A stretch of 64,000 nt of DNA from Odontesthes bonariensis (Eukaryota > Chordata > Actinopteri > Atheriniformes > Atherinopsidae), in NCBI RefSeq assembly GCF_027942865.1, contig NC_134509.1, forward strand, positions 16,270,017 through 16,334,016, written 5' to 3'. The translations under genes and the position numbers were made by a program. Shown in pieces: positions 1-35,760 of this stretch (the first letter of the stretch is position 1; each line of letters starts with the position of its first letter). Below the pieces are notes generated by a model, which searched no databases, had not been told where the DNA came from, and saw only the letters and a list, made by a program, of their open reading frames with translations.

Positions 1-699
1 CTCACCGATTTACTTGTTTTGTCTAAGGGGTGTTGAGAGAGCCACATCATCATCACATCTGTTTTTTTCTCTTTCTTTTTTATATAAACTGAAATTAAAT
101 CTTTGATTAGAGAAATTAGCATCCATTTCGCCAGATAATAAAAGCCCTAATCAGGAAAATTGGGACAATATGAAAAACAAACAAAGAAAATGCACTGATT
201 GTTACACTTACTCTGACTTTTGTGTAAAGTGATCACAAGTCCCACAACCCAGAGCAGGATAAACCAGGTCTAGAAATTAAATGAAACTATGATTTGATAC
301 AAAAGCAGGATCCACAAAAGGCTGAGCGTTTGAGGAGCAAAGACAGACAGAGGATCTCCAGTTTTCCTCTCTAGAGGAAAGGTCCTCAGAGAAAGATTTA
401 AAGGTGTTTGCATGTTTCCCACTCTACAGTGCATGATATCATTTTACAATTCAAGAAAGAATTTCCCTTTGTGAAGGGCAAGGTGTAAGCTAGACATCTC
501 TGATCCCTCAGACTGCACTGCATCAAGAACTATCACTCATCGATAGTGGATATAACCACATAAACAAGAAATTCCAAAGGAAAACCTTTGTAAAGTACTA
601 CAATTCACAATTATACCCACAAAACCCACTTAAAACTCGACAGTGCAAATATTAATACTTAATGTTAACCCGCTAAGAGGTATCATAGACCTTTTTAGG

Positions 700-1300
700 T
701 TTTATTGTATCTGGGATGAATCACACAAGGGAAATGCATATTTTGGTCAGACCAATTTGTATTCAAGAACTTCTTTGGAAGATGCTCCAGACCAAAGGCG
801 AAAAGAACCATTTAGACCGCTACAAGAAACAAGTCCAAAAGCCAGGCCATGTGATGGTAAAGGCTTTTATCAGTGCCTTTGACAGAGCTCATTTACTCTT
901 CAGTCGTGGCAGCGTTAATGCAGAAAAGTTTGTTGAGATTTTATGGAGTCACATATACTGCCTTCAAAAATAAATCTAAAAGTGACGTTCATGCATTTTT
1001 CAACAAGGCAATGCAAAACCACTTTTTGCACACATTATAAAGGCCTGACTAAAGAAGAACAGGGCACAGGTACTGGAAGGGTCTGCAGTACTGATCCGTC
1101 CCCAATATGGCGAGAGTAATCAAACAAAACAAAAAAAAATAAAACAATGTGACAATGAACACCCTCCTGCTCATTAACACCTTAAGTCAGTTTGCAGGAA
1201 GAACAGGACTAAATCAAATCTGAAAGGCTTCATCACTTGGCATCTTCAATGTCAGAATGTCTTTTAAGTGTTGTGAGAGGGAATGGCATCATCACAAATG
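700..1300 (+). mobile_element. Tc1/mariner transposase fossil (DDE domain part)
   Basis: The plus-strand translation resembles the catalytic part of a Tc1-like transposase. A frame from about 716 to 973 reads QVQKPGHVMVKAFISAF and then GSVNAEKFVEIL, matching the family pattern around VMVWGCISA and NAEKYI. After a frame change near 990-1000, FQQGNAKP appears where the family has FQQDNAKP, so the second catalytic aspartate is lost. A stop codon follows shortly (IIKA*LKKNRAQVLEG). Frameshift, stop and lost catalytic residue show it is dead. The ends are not clear and no terminal repeats were located. It lies downstream of stox2 and is unrelated to it. Confidence 0.7.
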
Positions 1301-4075
1301 GGAAAAAAGCCTTACGTCCATTTGTTTTAGAATGTCTTGCAGGCATGAAATGACTAAACAAAGCCCTGTCTCAGCTTTTGGAAAATATGTTGCTGATGTT
1401 CAATTTACAACGTAATCTTCAAAAGACAGTTTCTCAGTTTCAAAAGCTGACATGTTGTCTCTGTTCTATCTTCAGATAAATACAGGGTTTGATGTTCCAA
1501 ACCACTGTGTTCTAATGGTGAAATTTTACGCAGTGCTGTAACATTATTTGAAACTTTATTTGTTGTATTTTCAAGAGACACATTTGTCATATATCTTGTT
1601 TTTTTAACAGAGTGAAATTTTGACATGATAATTTTCTTAAGTATTAATGGTCTCACCACTCGGTCATTTTTGTGGCTTGTTTTGGAAGGTTTCTATCACA
1701 CGATTCCTCAGCAGATGGAGATTGCACAAGAGGATTGATCAGTTGTCACAAAGACATCAGAAGTTTTCATACATAGTGGTTTAAAAAAGCAAAACACCTC
1801 ATTTGCTGCACTTGTGGCCTTTTGGAACTGTGCCACAAAATAGATGTTGTTGGATCAACTTGAGACATTTCTGTAGTTTAAAATGATTTTATGATTCAGA
1901 TTCATTTCATTTTTCATTTGTGTAATTCGAATGTTTCCACCCCTAACATGACCTGTTACCATATCTTATTTTCATTTTGTTTCCATCTCTAACATTATGC
2001 TTCGGCTCTTAATTCCGGCACGGCTATTTGCAATTTAGGTCACAGTGTAATATCTGCAAATCCTGCCACAGGTCAGTCCACCATGTAACAGCTGTCCAAT
2101 CAGATCGCCCATTGCTCCATTGCCATTTGCAATGTGAATTTACATCATTCATCCATAATTCTCTTTAAAAGATATTGTTAATTACTATCAAATGCTGAAA
2201 AAGAAATGTTGAACACTATACATCAAAGAGACACTGTTTTCTTATGATCATAAAGACATCCCTTTATGAATGTTTTAATGTTGCAGGTCCCTGCGCCTTT
2301 TGTGAGCATGGTTTGACCCATTTTTTTTTAAACAGCTTTCACTATGTCAGGACAAGCCACTTACCTTTATAGGATCAGTTTGTTGAGCTTCAGTTGTCAC
2401 ACACTGGACTATTTGCTGCTGTTGTTATACCCACTGGGGACCACTGGAGGGTGCTAGGTTTGAGCTTTTCAGAGGTCAGTGTTTTCAAACGCAGCCTTAG
2501 GTTTTCACATCAAAAGTCTTTAAATTTATGAATGACACCGTCTTTTATGTGAACAACAATGATTAAAAAGATCATGTAAAAAAATGGTAAAATCGTTCTG
2601 TTCGTTTAGGCTAAGTTTGGTAACGAGGGCAAAGCTTTGTGTTGTTCATGTTGTGTAAGATGTTTTGCACTGTTCACTCTCTGGAGCAACTAAAACCCTA
2701 CAGTGTGAGACGAGGTCAGCTTGTATGGGCCTGACATCATGGTTTCTTGATGTTGCAGCTTTGTTGCAGCAGTGTGTTACAGCTCCATCAGCAAACTGTA
2801 CGTCTCCACCTACAGCTCACCCAGGGAACTGCAGCCAGACTGACCTGTCGCCATCACTGCTTGTGAAATGTTTGTGAGACTGATGAAAAACTCATCGTGT
2901 TTGTTTGTTTGCCCAAAAATTAACAGGACAATCAACTATAAAGAGATGTTGTTACTAAACCTTATGTGAGTTGGCTAATCCATTTCAGCACTATTATCTG
3001 CTTAAATAGACTGCGGCAGTGTGAGAAGTTGTAGCTACACTGCTCACACATATCTGGTAATTTTGCCTACAGTTCCCACAATGCTCCATGTCAACAATAA
3101 TTCAAAGAGCATTAGCTCAAACCTTTGACATGAACACCATCTTTGATGAGACTTAAAGTTTTTTTCACATAACTAAATACACTCCATCTGTTGTGTAAGA
3201 TGCTCCAGAACTGCAACTAAATGAATGCAATGAACATGTTTTGTCAATTTCTGTTCCCACATTGAGTATTAACTCAAAACCTCAGCTTTTCAGCCTACGT
3301 GGAGGTGTGCTGCTTGAAGCGCTCCAGATAAAAAAAGAGGATCATTGGAACATCAGCCAAGGAAGTTCATAGGAAATGACCAAAAGCTCCAGGTCAGATA
3401 AAACATCCAAGTATTCATCCAAACATTATTTTGGTCACATAGCATCTTTAATACCACCATTATAATAATTAGGATATCAAAAGTATCGAGTATACATACA
3501 TAATTTGCATTGCGGTACACAAATCTGAGCTGATTTATGTTTTTATATCTTTCATTCATTGTTCTCAGGATCAACTTTTATTATCTTGACATTGTGCTGA
3601 TACATGAAATTGTCCTGAAGAACTTAATGCTATTTCAGGAAGGAGAACATTTAATTGGACATGTATTGTTAAGCAATATAAAAAGTCTTTTGATATTTCC
3701 AAATGTAACTTGAATCCTATAGTCTACTACTTTCCAATACCAGTAATCAAGAATCTTGATATAAGCCAAACTAGAGTCCATGTCACCAAAATCCACGTAC
3801 TTCATGTAGGTTTCTGCACCCGTTGCGGCCTTGATATTCTGCTCTTCTCTTTTTTGCATTGAAGTTCTTTATGCTGTAGGAACAGTCTCTTGAAGCCATG
3901 CCTGTTTTTATAACAGTCCCAGTAAATGGATCCTCGGGAGTCTGAAGATGTGTGTGTGTTTGTGTAAGACAGAGTTCATGTATGTGTTGGTTGAGGAAAG
4001 TGAGGAGCAAAAATGGTGAAACACCTCACTTCCTCTCTCCTCCACCACCGTCACTTTCTCAGTCTGCGCTGCTTG
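1301..4075 (-). other. stox2 3' UTR / downstream flank, no coding gene seen
   Basis: No frame here resembles a known protein. The stretch follows the stox2 stop codon on the minus strand and probably holds part of its 3' UTR, since STOX2 transcripts in other vertebrates have long 3' UTRs. Several minus-strand poly(A)-signal hexamers are present, for example near 3577, but none can be chosen with confidence. AT-rich and low in structure. Confidence 0.4.
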
Positions 4076-26713
<22,638 letters not shown>

Positions 26714-29241
26714 CCTCCCCGCGGTCACACTGCGACTCTGGGGAAAGTGCAGTTTCTCAACTCAGCGGCAGACACATTGTTGCTCTCTCGTTCTACAAAA
26801 AGTCTCGAACTTTACATCAAGTTTACTCGTGTTTAAGGAAACGGCGCAAGAAAGAGATCTGATCCGGAATCAACAGCCCGGTGCTGTGAATGCTGAGGTC
26901 AGGTGCTCCATGTAAAACAGGGAAATGGGAAACTTGATCCTCCGTCCACTGCTGCCACCTCTTAGTCCCAGCTGGAGCTGTCAGAGAGCATTAAACATGA
27001 GCATTAGGACCCATAAGACCTGTAAAACCTTTTTCAGCGACAACAGAGGCGAGGACTGCTGCTGCGTTCATGCGCTCCTCGTAAACTACTGTTCTTCAAT
27101 TTGAACAGCGAACATTTGCCTTTTTTTATTTATTTTTTTTACATTTATTTATTTATATTTTAGAAATGATTTTGTTTCCCAACCAAATACTGACAACTAC
27201 CAATTTCAGCGATCACAATACGAGCAGAAGAGGGGCCGGAAATATATGAACACACCTGTATGATGCAACGCAAACGCAACCTCAGCTCAAGTGTTACTTG
27301 ATGATATAGACCAGGGTCTTCAACGTTTTTCAGGCCAGGGACCCCCAAACTGATGGAGAGTTGGAGCAGGGACCCCCCCTACTATTTATATGGCATACAG
27401 TTGTGTTTTATATTTAACGGGGCCTAGTGCCGTGTATAAACATAGCTACTCTGTTATTGTACATTCAATTATATTACATATATATATATATATTATATTC
27501 AAATAATACACAGGTTAATATATTCATGTTTTTATTTTAAACATGTGCAAGGTACAGGGTGGCCGTGCCACTGCCATTTATAAACAAACATCTTGCATAC
27601 AACACTGAGCTGTTCAAATAATCAAATAACTTTAAACATGCATGTAGATGGGACAATGAATCCTCAAACCATCTGTGGATGGCACACGTTTGTGAGAAAA
27701 AACTGTTTGAAAAAAAAAAAAGAAAAAAGAAATATTAAAAATCGTCTAATCAACCAAAGATTTCGCGACCCCCCTGCTGTACCTCCGCGGACCCCCTGGG
27801 GGTCCCAGACCCCCTGTTGAAGACCTCTGATATAGGAGAAGGAATTTTGTCTTGAACAGAAAATCCACTCGCTCAATATTATTACTGGTATGGTCCCAAT
27901 TAGTGCCTTTCAAACAACAACAACAAAACTTTGTGTATTTTGACTGCTTATGTCTTGAATGAGTTTTGTCAGAAGCAAACTGAAGAGAACATCGTCAGCC
28001 TCATGCAAATAGTTCATTTCAGTATTTACTGAATTATGGCTATGTCTTTTCCTCATCTTACCATACTAAGGCTATATCCTGCACATAGAAATATGTTTAA
28101 GGCTTATCAGCATTTCCATTTAGAGCAGTTTTATTTATTTAGTCAGTCAAGCCAGTCAGTTGTCACAGAAATTATATTTAATCACATAATCATTATCACG
28201 ACGTCAGTAAGGATAATGTTACAAGAATAGATGAGAATTCCGTCATTTTCATGGGTGCATGAAACTGAATATATTCTTTAGGAGTACTGTGGGTCAGTTA
28301 GTATGCTACAGTTCACTGACATCGCAGTAATGTCACTTTGGATTCAATGATATTGTTTAATTTGTTTTTCAGAAAGAAGGAATGATCTGTCATCATTTGG
28401 TGATGAGCAGCTGTGTCCCAACCAGGCTGCACCGAGGACAAGAGTATACTAAATAAACACGTTTTACCTTAGCTTTTATCTTATTTAAACAAACAAACAA
28501 AAACTTAATAGCATAATAGTGAAATGGATTATTGGTTCTAAGAGTAATCTGCCAGGTAATAAAATGGTTTTTACGCAGGTCAGCGTTCACAAAGTGGCCC
28601 GTTGGCCTCTTTGGGGAGCAAGAGATAACAAATAGACTCCAGCAAATACACTGCTCCATATAGCTGCAGACAGCTAAAGATGGAGACACCAACTTGATAG
28701 TGTGGCCCTAATGCAAACGATCATCATATAATACACATTGTAATCATTTAAACAGGAAAGATGACTTTTGATCCAGTCATGTCTTGCTTAGGGTTGTTAA
28801 GTGTAAATCCTGAGATTCTGCCTTTCAAACTCTAGTATTTACTTTGTTTTACGCAGATGATGAATTTCTGTAGTCGGAGCATTTTGTAAATGGCCTGCAG
28901 CTTGTGGAGGCAAGTTTATGTGAATTGCATCTGTGTTGGCAGTGAAGGACTCAGAGGCAGCAGTTTTATTTGGCTCCGGGTCTTAGGATCTGGTGGCCCA
29001 GTTCTTCTCACCCTGGGGCAAGCCAAATCTGCGGTAATCCTGTGTGTTTACACTCAAGACAGTGTACACAAATAGATCCCGCACTGTTATAGATGTTAGC
29101 TCCTCTAGAAAGTGCTTGCAAAACTGGTTATATTTACCACCACGAGTTTGGCCATCTTTGGTGTTTCACTACTGCTGTAAGTTATGCTTTAAAAAAAGGA
29201 AACAAGCAATACTGCATCCCAACAAACAAGTGAAAGTGGTC
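26714..29241. other. stox2-casp3 intergenic region
   Basis: The proximal 100-200 bases are presumably the stox2 exon 1a 5' UTR and promoter. The rest is AT-rich and includes a hAT-like element (27312-27829). In human the enpp6 and irf2 genes lie between STOX2 and CASP3; no frame here resembles either. Confidence 0.55.
27312..27829. mobile_element. hAT-like non-autonomous element (518 bp)
   Basis: The left end reads CAGGGTCTTCAACGTTTTTC and the right end GTTGAAGACCTCTG, giving short imperfect terminal inverted repeats, with inner stretches of runs such as gggacccccc. The left flank is atatagac and the right flank atatagga, which fits a decayed 8-bp target duplication as made by hAT elements. 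No transposase is present. Confidence 0.7.
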
Positions 29242-29247
29242 TTTATT
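29242..29247 (-). terminator. Possible casp3 poly(A) signal
   Basis: TTTATT on the plus strand is AATAAA on the minus strand. It would give casp3 a 3' UTR of about 1.7 kb (29242-30938), which is AT-rich and free of recognised repeats. Other hexamers in the region cannot be excluded. Confidence 0.35.
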
Positions 29248-30938
29248 TTTCAGGTGGAAAAAGAAACCCTACACCAAATTGACAGTACGTTGTGAAAAGT
29301 AGAATTTTACAAAAAAATAAAAAATAAAAGCCCAAAAACAGTGTTCACATCAAGCTGTTGCATAATAAAAACTAAAAAAAATGGGAGTGTCCTATATCAA
29401 CAATGATTTCAGCATTTTAAAAGCACATCTGATGGATACAGCTGGTTTGCTGTAAACACTTCAAGCAATCCATTTACGCAAAAACAACCTCGCCTAGGAT
29501 CAGTACATAATCAAACTGTTCTTTGCATTGTCTAAAACTTCCTCAGTGCTATAACAAGAATCTTGGTCAAGAAAAACTGACTTCTTATCAGTGTTAAACA
29601 TTTTTTTTTTTTTTTTTTTTAAATGCAATCCTAAAGCTAGGAGTTGTCCTCTATTTCCCCAAATTGTTGGCCTGGATTGATTTTATATTTGCTGGTAATG
29701 TTTTTTTTTTTTCATCAACGCACATACACTTAAGACAAGCTTTTTCATACATTTTACATCTAAAAATATCATCTAAGGGGCCAAATGTTTATTGAGAAAG
29801 GCACATCATTATTCCTTGAAAGTCATCATATTCAATCCATCTTCAAATTGTCAAAAATTCTTTCCAACTGATTTTTTTTGAGTGTGTGTCGATGAAGACG
29901 TTATTCTTATCACCTTCGTCATTTCCACTTCAGAGCGCTATTTGTTGGGGTAACAATCTTATGCTTTTGCGTATAAGCCTTAATCTTTACAAGGTGATGT
30001 CAACTTGGCCATTTAATCACAGCGAAAAATGAAACGGAAAGTTGGGTTCAAGTATGAACGGCTGCAGCTAACAGTGAGGCTTTACTCATGCAAGTTCGGT
30101 TTTGTGATCCTATTCATTTAAATATATTCACGGAAAACAAGGGAAAAAAAAACATACACACACGATTAGAATATAAAAGACTGAAACCGATCTAATGTTG
30201 AGCTTTCTAATCCACATATGCCAGAGTTGAGGTGTTGCTTTCATTTAAACTCATCAGGTACCAATTCAGTGTATGACTGATTATATTTTCATTGTACAGC
30301 AAGTCTGATGAATATACACTGAAACAGCAATGGAGAGATAACAAATTATAAAGAAAATGGACAAAAAAAATCAAAACAAAAAGCATACATTATCACTCAC
30401 TGCAGACATGCCCGGACACTCAGATTACAATGCAACAATGATTGCGAAATATGTTAAGCTCATTATTGGTTTCATGATTACACGAATACAAAAGGTCCCA
30501 ATATTGCTGGGAACTGGCTCCAAAAATATTCCCCTGAAATATGTACTGTAAACTACTAGTAACGCACTGTGAGCTTTGACTCACAAAGCCCATCAGTTCA
30601 TGACTGAAGATCCTGATGTGTTCATTTTACGCTGAAATTGATTTAAAAAAAAAAAAACAAAAAAAAAAACTTTTCAGGTAACGTGTGTTAAAGCACCGAC
30701 TGCTGTGACAAAAAGCTGAATCATGCCTATCAGATTTACACTCCACAAAGTAAGAACCGTATAATGCCAAGTGAGTGAAACAAGACTGCTGTGTTGCATC
30801 ACATCTGCTCTCCAGAAATGTATCACTTTTAAGAAATTCATTTTGGAACTGTAAAGTAAAGTAAAATAACACAACCCAAAGCCTTTCCCCTGCAGATGAA
30901 CGCCTACCGAGCTCACGTTTTCTCATGTTCAGACAGCA

Positions 30939-33900
30939 TCAAGAGAAAAAGTACATCTCTTTGGTCAGCATTGACACAATGCAGGGGATTTGTTTCTTGG
31001 CATCAAAGCCTGGTGAATTGGAGACAGACTCAAACTCTACTGCCACCTTGTGGTTCACTCGTGTCATGATGTGCTGGAGCTCCAATTCTTTTCCATATTT
31101 GCTCATCGCGTCACACAGAGACTGGATGAACCAAGATCCACTCATAGTGTTCCTCCATGAGTAGTAGCCTGTACATACATGAATGACAGGATAAGAGCTC
31201 CGTTAACACGGTTTAAAAAAAATAGAAACATATAGTAGCCAAAAGATGAGCGTAGGTATTAACCAGGGGCTGTGGAGAAGGCGTAAAGGAAGTCTGCTTC
31301 CACTGGGATCTTTGTAGTGCCGTCGTCTGGGTGGTCCGTTTCGATACCTGCATCCAGTTCAGTGCCTCGGCAGGCCTAATCAGTGTGCACAAAAACAAAA
31401 TGCATTCAGAGGTTAGATACTGTTGCAAAGCGAGTTTCTGCAAGTGAAGACAAAGGGAAACTCTTACAATACCTGGATAAAGAAGAGTTTGGGCTTTCCC
31501 ACCAGTGTTTGACAGCGATCACCTCGAAAAAGCGACGTCAAGTACTTGAGCTGCACAGAGCCGTCAGTGCCGAAGAACACATCCTCATCTCCGTGACTCA
31601 ACAGAATGCAGACAAATGAGGCCGAGTGGCTGTGATCTTCCTTTGAGACTGAAACACAAACAGCGGGTTTCAAAAAGCCCAATCCACCAGACCCCAACTG
31701 AAAATCAACACTGCGTACGAGTGTCTCAGGATTCCATCTGTGTGTGAATGTGTATTTTTTTTTACTGCACTCACCAGCAGTTAACACCTGTTTCATCTGA
31801 TCGACACTCTGGTCATTGTAAACCTTCACTTTATAGCCCAACTTTGAAAATACTTTCATTGCATTGGCTGCATCCACGTCCGTGCCATTTCGCTGATTCA
31901 TGCCTAACAAAGAAAATAAAAAAAACACGCATTGAAATCTATGACAAATATGTTGGTGAAACACAATAAAAACATATCAACGAGACATTTTTGAATAGGT
32001 ACCAACTCCTGCTTTGAACACAAATGTCAGTGATGTGCTGTTCAAGTCCAACCTGCACAAACAGGCCCTATGCTCCCTGCTGGTGTTTCATGTAACCCTT
32101 AACCTCTGGAGTACGTTGTTTCTTGTGCCCTTAAACTCCACCACAGTTTCAACCAAAAAAAGAGGTTCAATCAGGCGGAAAGAAATGAAAACATCTGTGC
32201 AGGTGTAAATAATGAAATTAGTGAAGGACGACTTTCATTTGCAGGTTTAACGTCACACTGTCATGAGTTATTGGCATGCTTGACTTAAGACAAGCCATTG
32301 TTAATGTTATGGTACAGCCTAAGGTTTCCCTAGTATGACAAGCCCAATAATGCATTGACGTCATCTGGAAACCCTGGGGTGACCAGATTCCAATCAACCA
32401 AATGGCGGTCAAAGATTTGTTTTGGACAACACAAGACAGGTTAAGAACTGAGAGGTAGATTTTTGTGTCTAACTTAATGTCTCATGTCATATAGTCATAA
32501 TAGTCTATGCATATCACCAATTAACCTTTAATGTCATTTGTTAAATATATTTCAGTTGATTGCATTTGTGCAAATAACACCAATAGTCTGATTGCACTCA
32601 CATTGTTTATCTTTGTGTCTCGCTTCATGTCATATTCTCCCCGTGTGAAACTGTCTAACTGAGCAAACATCTGAAACACCCAGCTAATCTGATTCTGCTG
32701 GAGGCCTCTTACTGCTAAAAGGGAGTGCGTTCTGCCCCGTGAACGCTCAGAATAGGGGAACTGAGTTGATACCAGTTTACAAGAGTTGACAATAGAACCA
32801 GTGAAAAAACAGAGAAATCCTAGCTGCCATGAAGGTTACAACTCAGCTGTTTAAGGAAATATTAGAAAATGTAAAAAAAAAAAAAATAATTAAAAATGTC
32901 CAACACTACAGTAGAAAATTAAATAAAGAGGGTAAAAACAGCATTAACTGCTGCAGATGTTTCTCCTACTCACATAATGCTCTTCAAACATTCTCTGTTG
33001 AATATAAGATCATATGTACCCTTTAAATCCTGCTAGACAGGTTCCCGTTACACTGGAAGCACAATACTAGTATAAGTGATTCAATTACAGCAGACTGCAG
33101 CTGCATTCACTCGTGCTCATGCCCAAGGTCCTCTCAGCCAGATATAAGACCTTCTTTCAAAAGTAGCAGAAGCTGCTCATCAGCTTTTTAAGCATATGCT
33201 GTGCAGTAAAAAGAAGCCAAAGACAGCTTCAGGTGCTACCGAGTGTCTCAAACTATTGCAGACATAAAGCCTCTACACCCTCAAAGCAGCTGCCTGACAA
33301 GGACAGCCTCACAAAGTATCAAATGAAACACGACAGCAACGTTAAACGCTTTTCTTCCCCCAAAGCAAGTGTAAAGCAAAGTATTTAAGTGCATATCAGT
33401 CATTAAACAATAAACAATGCGCAGAATTACATTTCTCATAAACACGCAGTTTGGACACACCTACTGAAACTCTGAACAGTCGACATATAACAAGGGGAAC
33501 AAATGAAAACACAGTATCTGTGTGGTATATGCCCACATCATACTGCAAGTCATGCTAGTGCCTGAACTTCCCAATGAACCAAAGAGGTTACAATGCTCTG
33601 GCAGTTACCAACTTAAGAATCTTAATGACCAAATACTCAAAACAAAACTGAATACTTCCCTTCACCCTCCCAACACAGAGACTGCATCAGAGTTAACATC
33701 CAAATGACTAACTGACTGACATGGGCTGCAGTTAAATGGTATCCACAGCAGCAAGTGTTCCGGCGAGTTCCCACCTAGAGATTTTTGAAGGTGTAGCTGT
33801 GAGATGACTGACTTACTGCTTCCTTCTACACTGAAATAAGAGTCAGTAGCAAAGCCTGACTACCTCAGCAAAATGGGAGCACCAGCTCTTTCTGGATGCA

Positions 33901-35525
33901 CATCACACCACTGCAGAGTGCATTACATAATGAAGTGATAAGCTAAGTCACAAAGGAAGAGACAAGGACATACTTAGATGCCATCTGATAATCTCATGTT
34001 GCAAAACGTATCGATGCTTTTCATAGAAATAATAAAGGTTAGAAAGGTTAGTAATTAGATAAATCACAATAACGGTGCTGCTCAAATGTGTATACTTCTC
34101 ACACAAAGCAAAAGTGAGGATGGGTGTGACAGTTATAATGAGGAAGAATAATGGCAAGCAGACCAAGTTTCATAGGAGAGGTATCAAGAGAGGATTCAAG
34201 ATATGAATCATCACTTCCTGAGCTTCAGCCTCAAGTGGACGTGACGGGCTCAGTGTTCAGCCACATGCACTAACACTTGTAGTGCGATCGCATGATTTCA
34301 ACCATATCTGAGGAAAGAATTGTGATCTTGTCAAAAAAGACATATGTCATATGATCTTTAGACTATATCACCCATCCCTTATTGTTACATAATGACTTAA
34401 AAACCCTTCAAATCTATATGAATGCATAGTTCAGCTTTAAACAGGTAAGCACTATGAAAAGGGAAAAATGTATCATCTAATTTAACATCTTGTTAATGAA
34501 CAGTGGCCCTACTCTCTTTGTAAACAGTTAACGATTCTGAAACAGTGTCTACACACAGGGATATTTATCAGTTCCCTTCAGCACAAAATGCCTCGATCTT
34601 TGATAAAAATCAAAAAACGTCATGGACAAAACATCACTTTGTTTCCTCTCTGAGGAAGTAAAATAAATAAATTTGTATAATTTGCATTTCACCCTACAAA
34701 TGTTAAGAACTTGCTTAGCAGGGCATATAAAACTGCACAGAGTCATTCATAATGTATACAATTAACAAACATTACTCTTTCTCTCAGGGAAAATATTACA
34801 TCAGTGAGATGCTGGCAGCTCTTTCACTTAGCCTGTGTTGAAATTAAACAGAATGATAAACGATGATGAAGGGTTATAATTCAACCACTTTCGGTATCAC
34901 TGTATTTTTCCAGTGAAGTGTTACATGCAAGGCAACTTCCACCCACATAAAGAAAAAAACAACGACTAAATAATCAAGATAATCACCTGTGTCTCTGTCA
35001 AAGTTCTTGTTGTTGATGATGATGCACTGGCCGATGGAGGGAAACTTGAGACTGTATCTGAAGCTGTGAGAGGGGGTTTTGGCATCGACGTCCACGGCAC
35101 CAGGGGCAGACAAAGACCCCGCTGACCTGGAGAACAACGAACAAAAAAAAATGTTCATAACCCTGATGACAAAACAACTATAAATTATGCTCAGAAGTTG
35201 ATTAAAAGGCTGAAATAGGAAGCGCACAAAGAGAGAGATACGGTCCTCCAACTCAATGTAAAAACAGTGTGCCGAGTTAAACACACCTGGGGTTATTAGT
35301 AGTTTATTGGGTTTATTACTAATATCTAGACTAATGAGGATGACTAGTTTCCTCTTCCGTTTTATTGACTTGAAACATGACAAAGCAAGCATTACCTGCT
35401 GTGGTTAAATGAATAATAGGTTAAACTAATAGTTAGTTAAATAGCTAACTGGCTAAATTAACTCACTGTTGTCCATCGTCCCGCATCGCGTCTGTAGCGT
35501 CCTCTCCAGGTGCATTTGCCGACAT
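30939..35525 (-). CDS. casp3: Caspase-3, whole gene
   Basis: Executioner caspase: a cytosolic cysteine protease that cuts after aspartate in apoptosis. Minus-strand coding exons: 35467-35525, 34987-35126, 31775-31903, 31648-31473, 31375-31264 and 31168-30939, totalling 846 bases, 281 codons plus stop, all in phase. The prodomain is short ([20 protein letters not shown] onwards). Catalytic histidine is in LLSHGDED; catalytic cysteine is in QACRG, split so that Q ends exon 4 and ACRG opens exon 5. Also present: [34 protein letters not shown], the inter-subunit cleavage site IETD, YYSWRN and SWFIQSLC of the substrate pocket, and the C-terminus [19 protein letters not shown]. Length and motifs fit caspase-3 rather than caspase-7. 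The exon 5 donor (gttaat) is weak. Confidence 0.95.
31904..34986 (-). other. casp3 intron 2, nothing recognised
   Basis: The largest casp3 intron, about 3.1 kb, AT-rich, with an A run near 32872-32886. No coding exon, RNA or clear transposon signature was found. Confidence 0.55.
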
Positions 35526-35760
35526 GTTTTCCAGGCAGCTAACTAAATTTGAACCAAAAAGTAAAATGACTCGGCCCGTTCGATGAACAGCAGCGTTGCA
35601 GACCCACTAATAACTGAAATGTTCTGAGGGCACACGTAGCTTTAGCAGCTGCTGCACCCGGCTAGTAAACAAAGGTGCTGATGTCATGCGCAGATGCGCT
35701 CGTTTTGTTTACCGAGACGTCCCGAGGCGGCGTCGCAAAACCCACAGATGGAGCTTAGGA
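35526..35760 (-). promoter_or_regulatory. Probable casp3 5' UTR and promoter
   Basis: This short region upstream of the casp3 ATG is GC-richer than its surroundings. It contains a near match to a paired NRF1 site (tgcgcagatgcgc, about 35687-35699) and a CRE-like gacgtc nearby (about 35713-35718). No TATA box is evident. The role is inferred from position and motifs. Confidence 0.4.
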
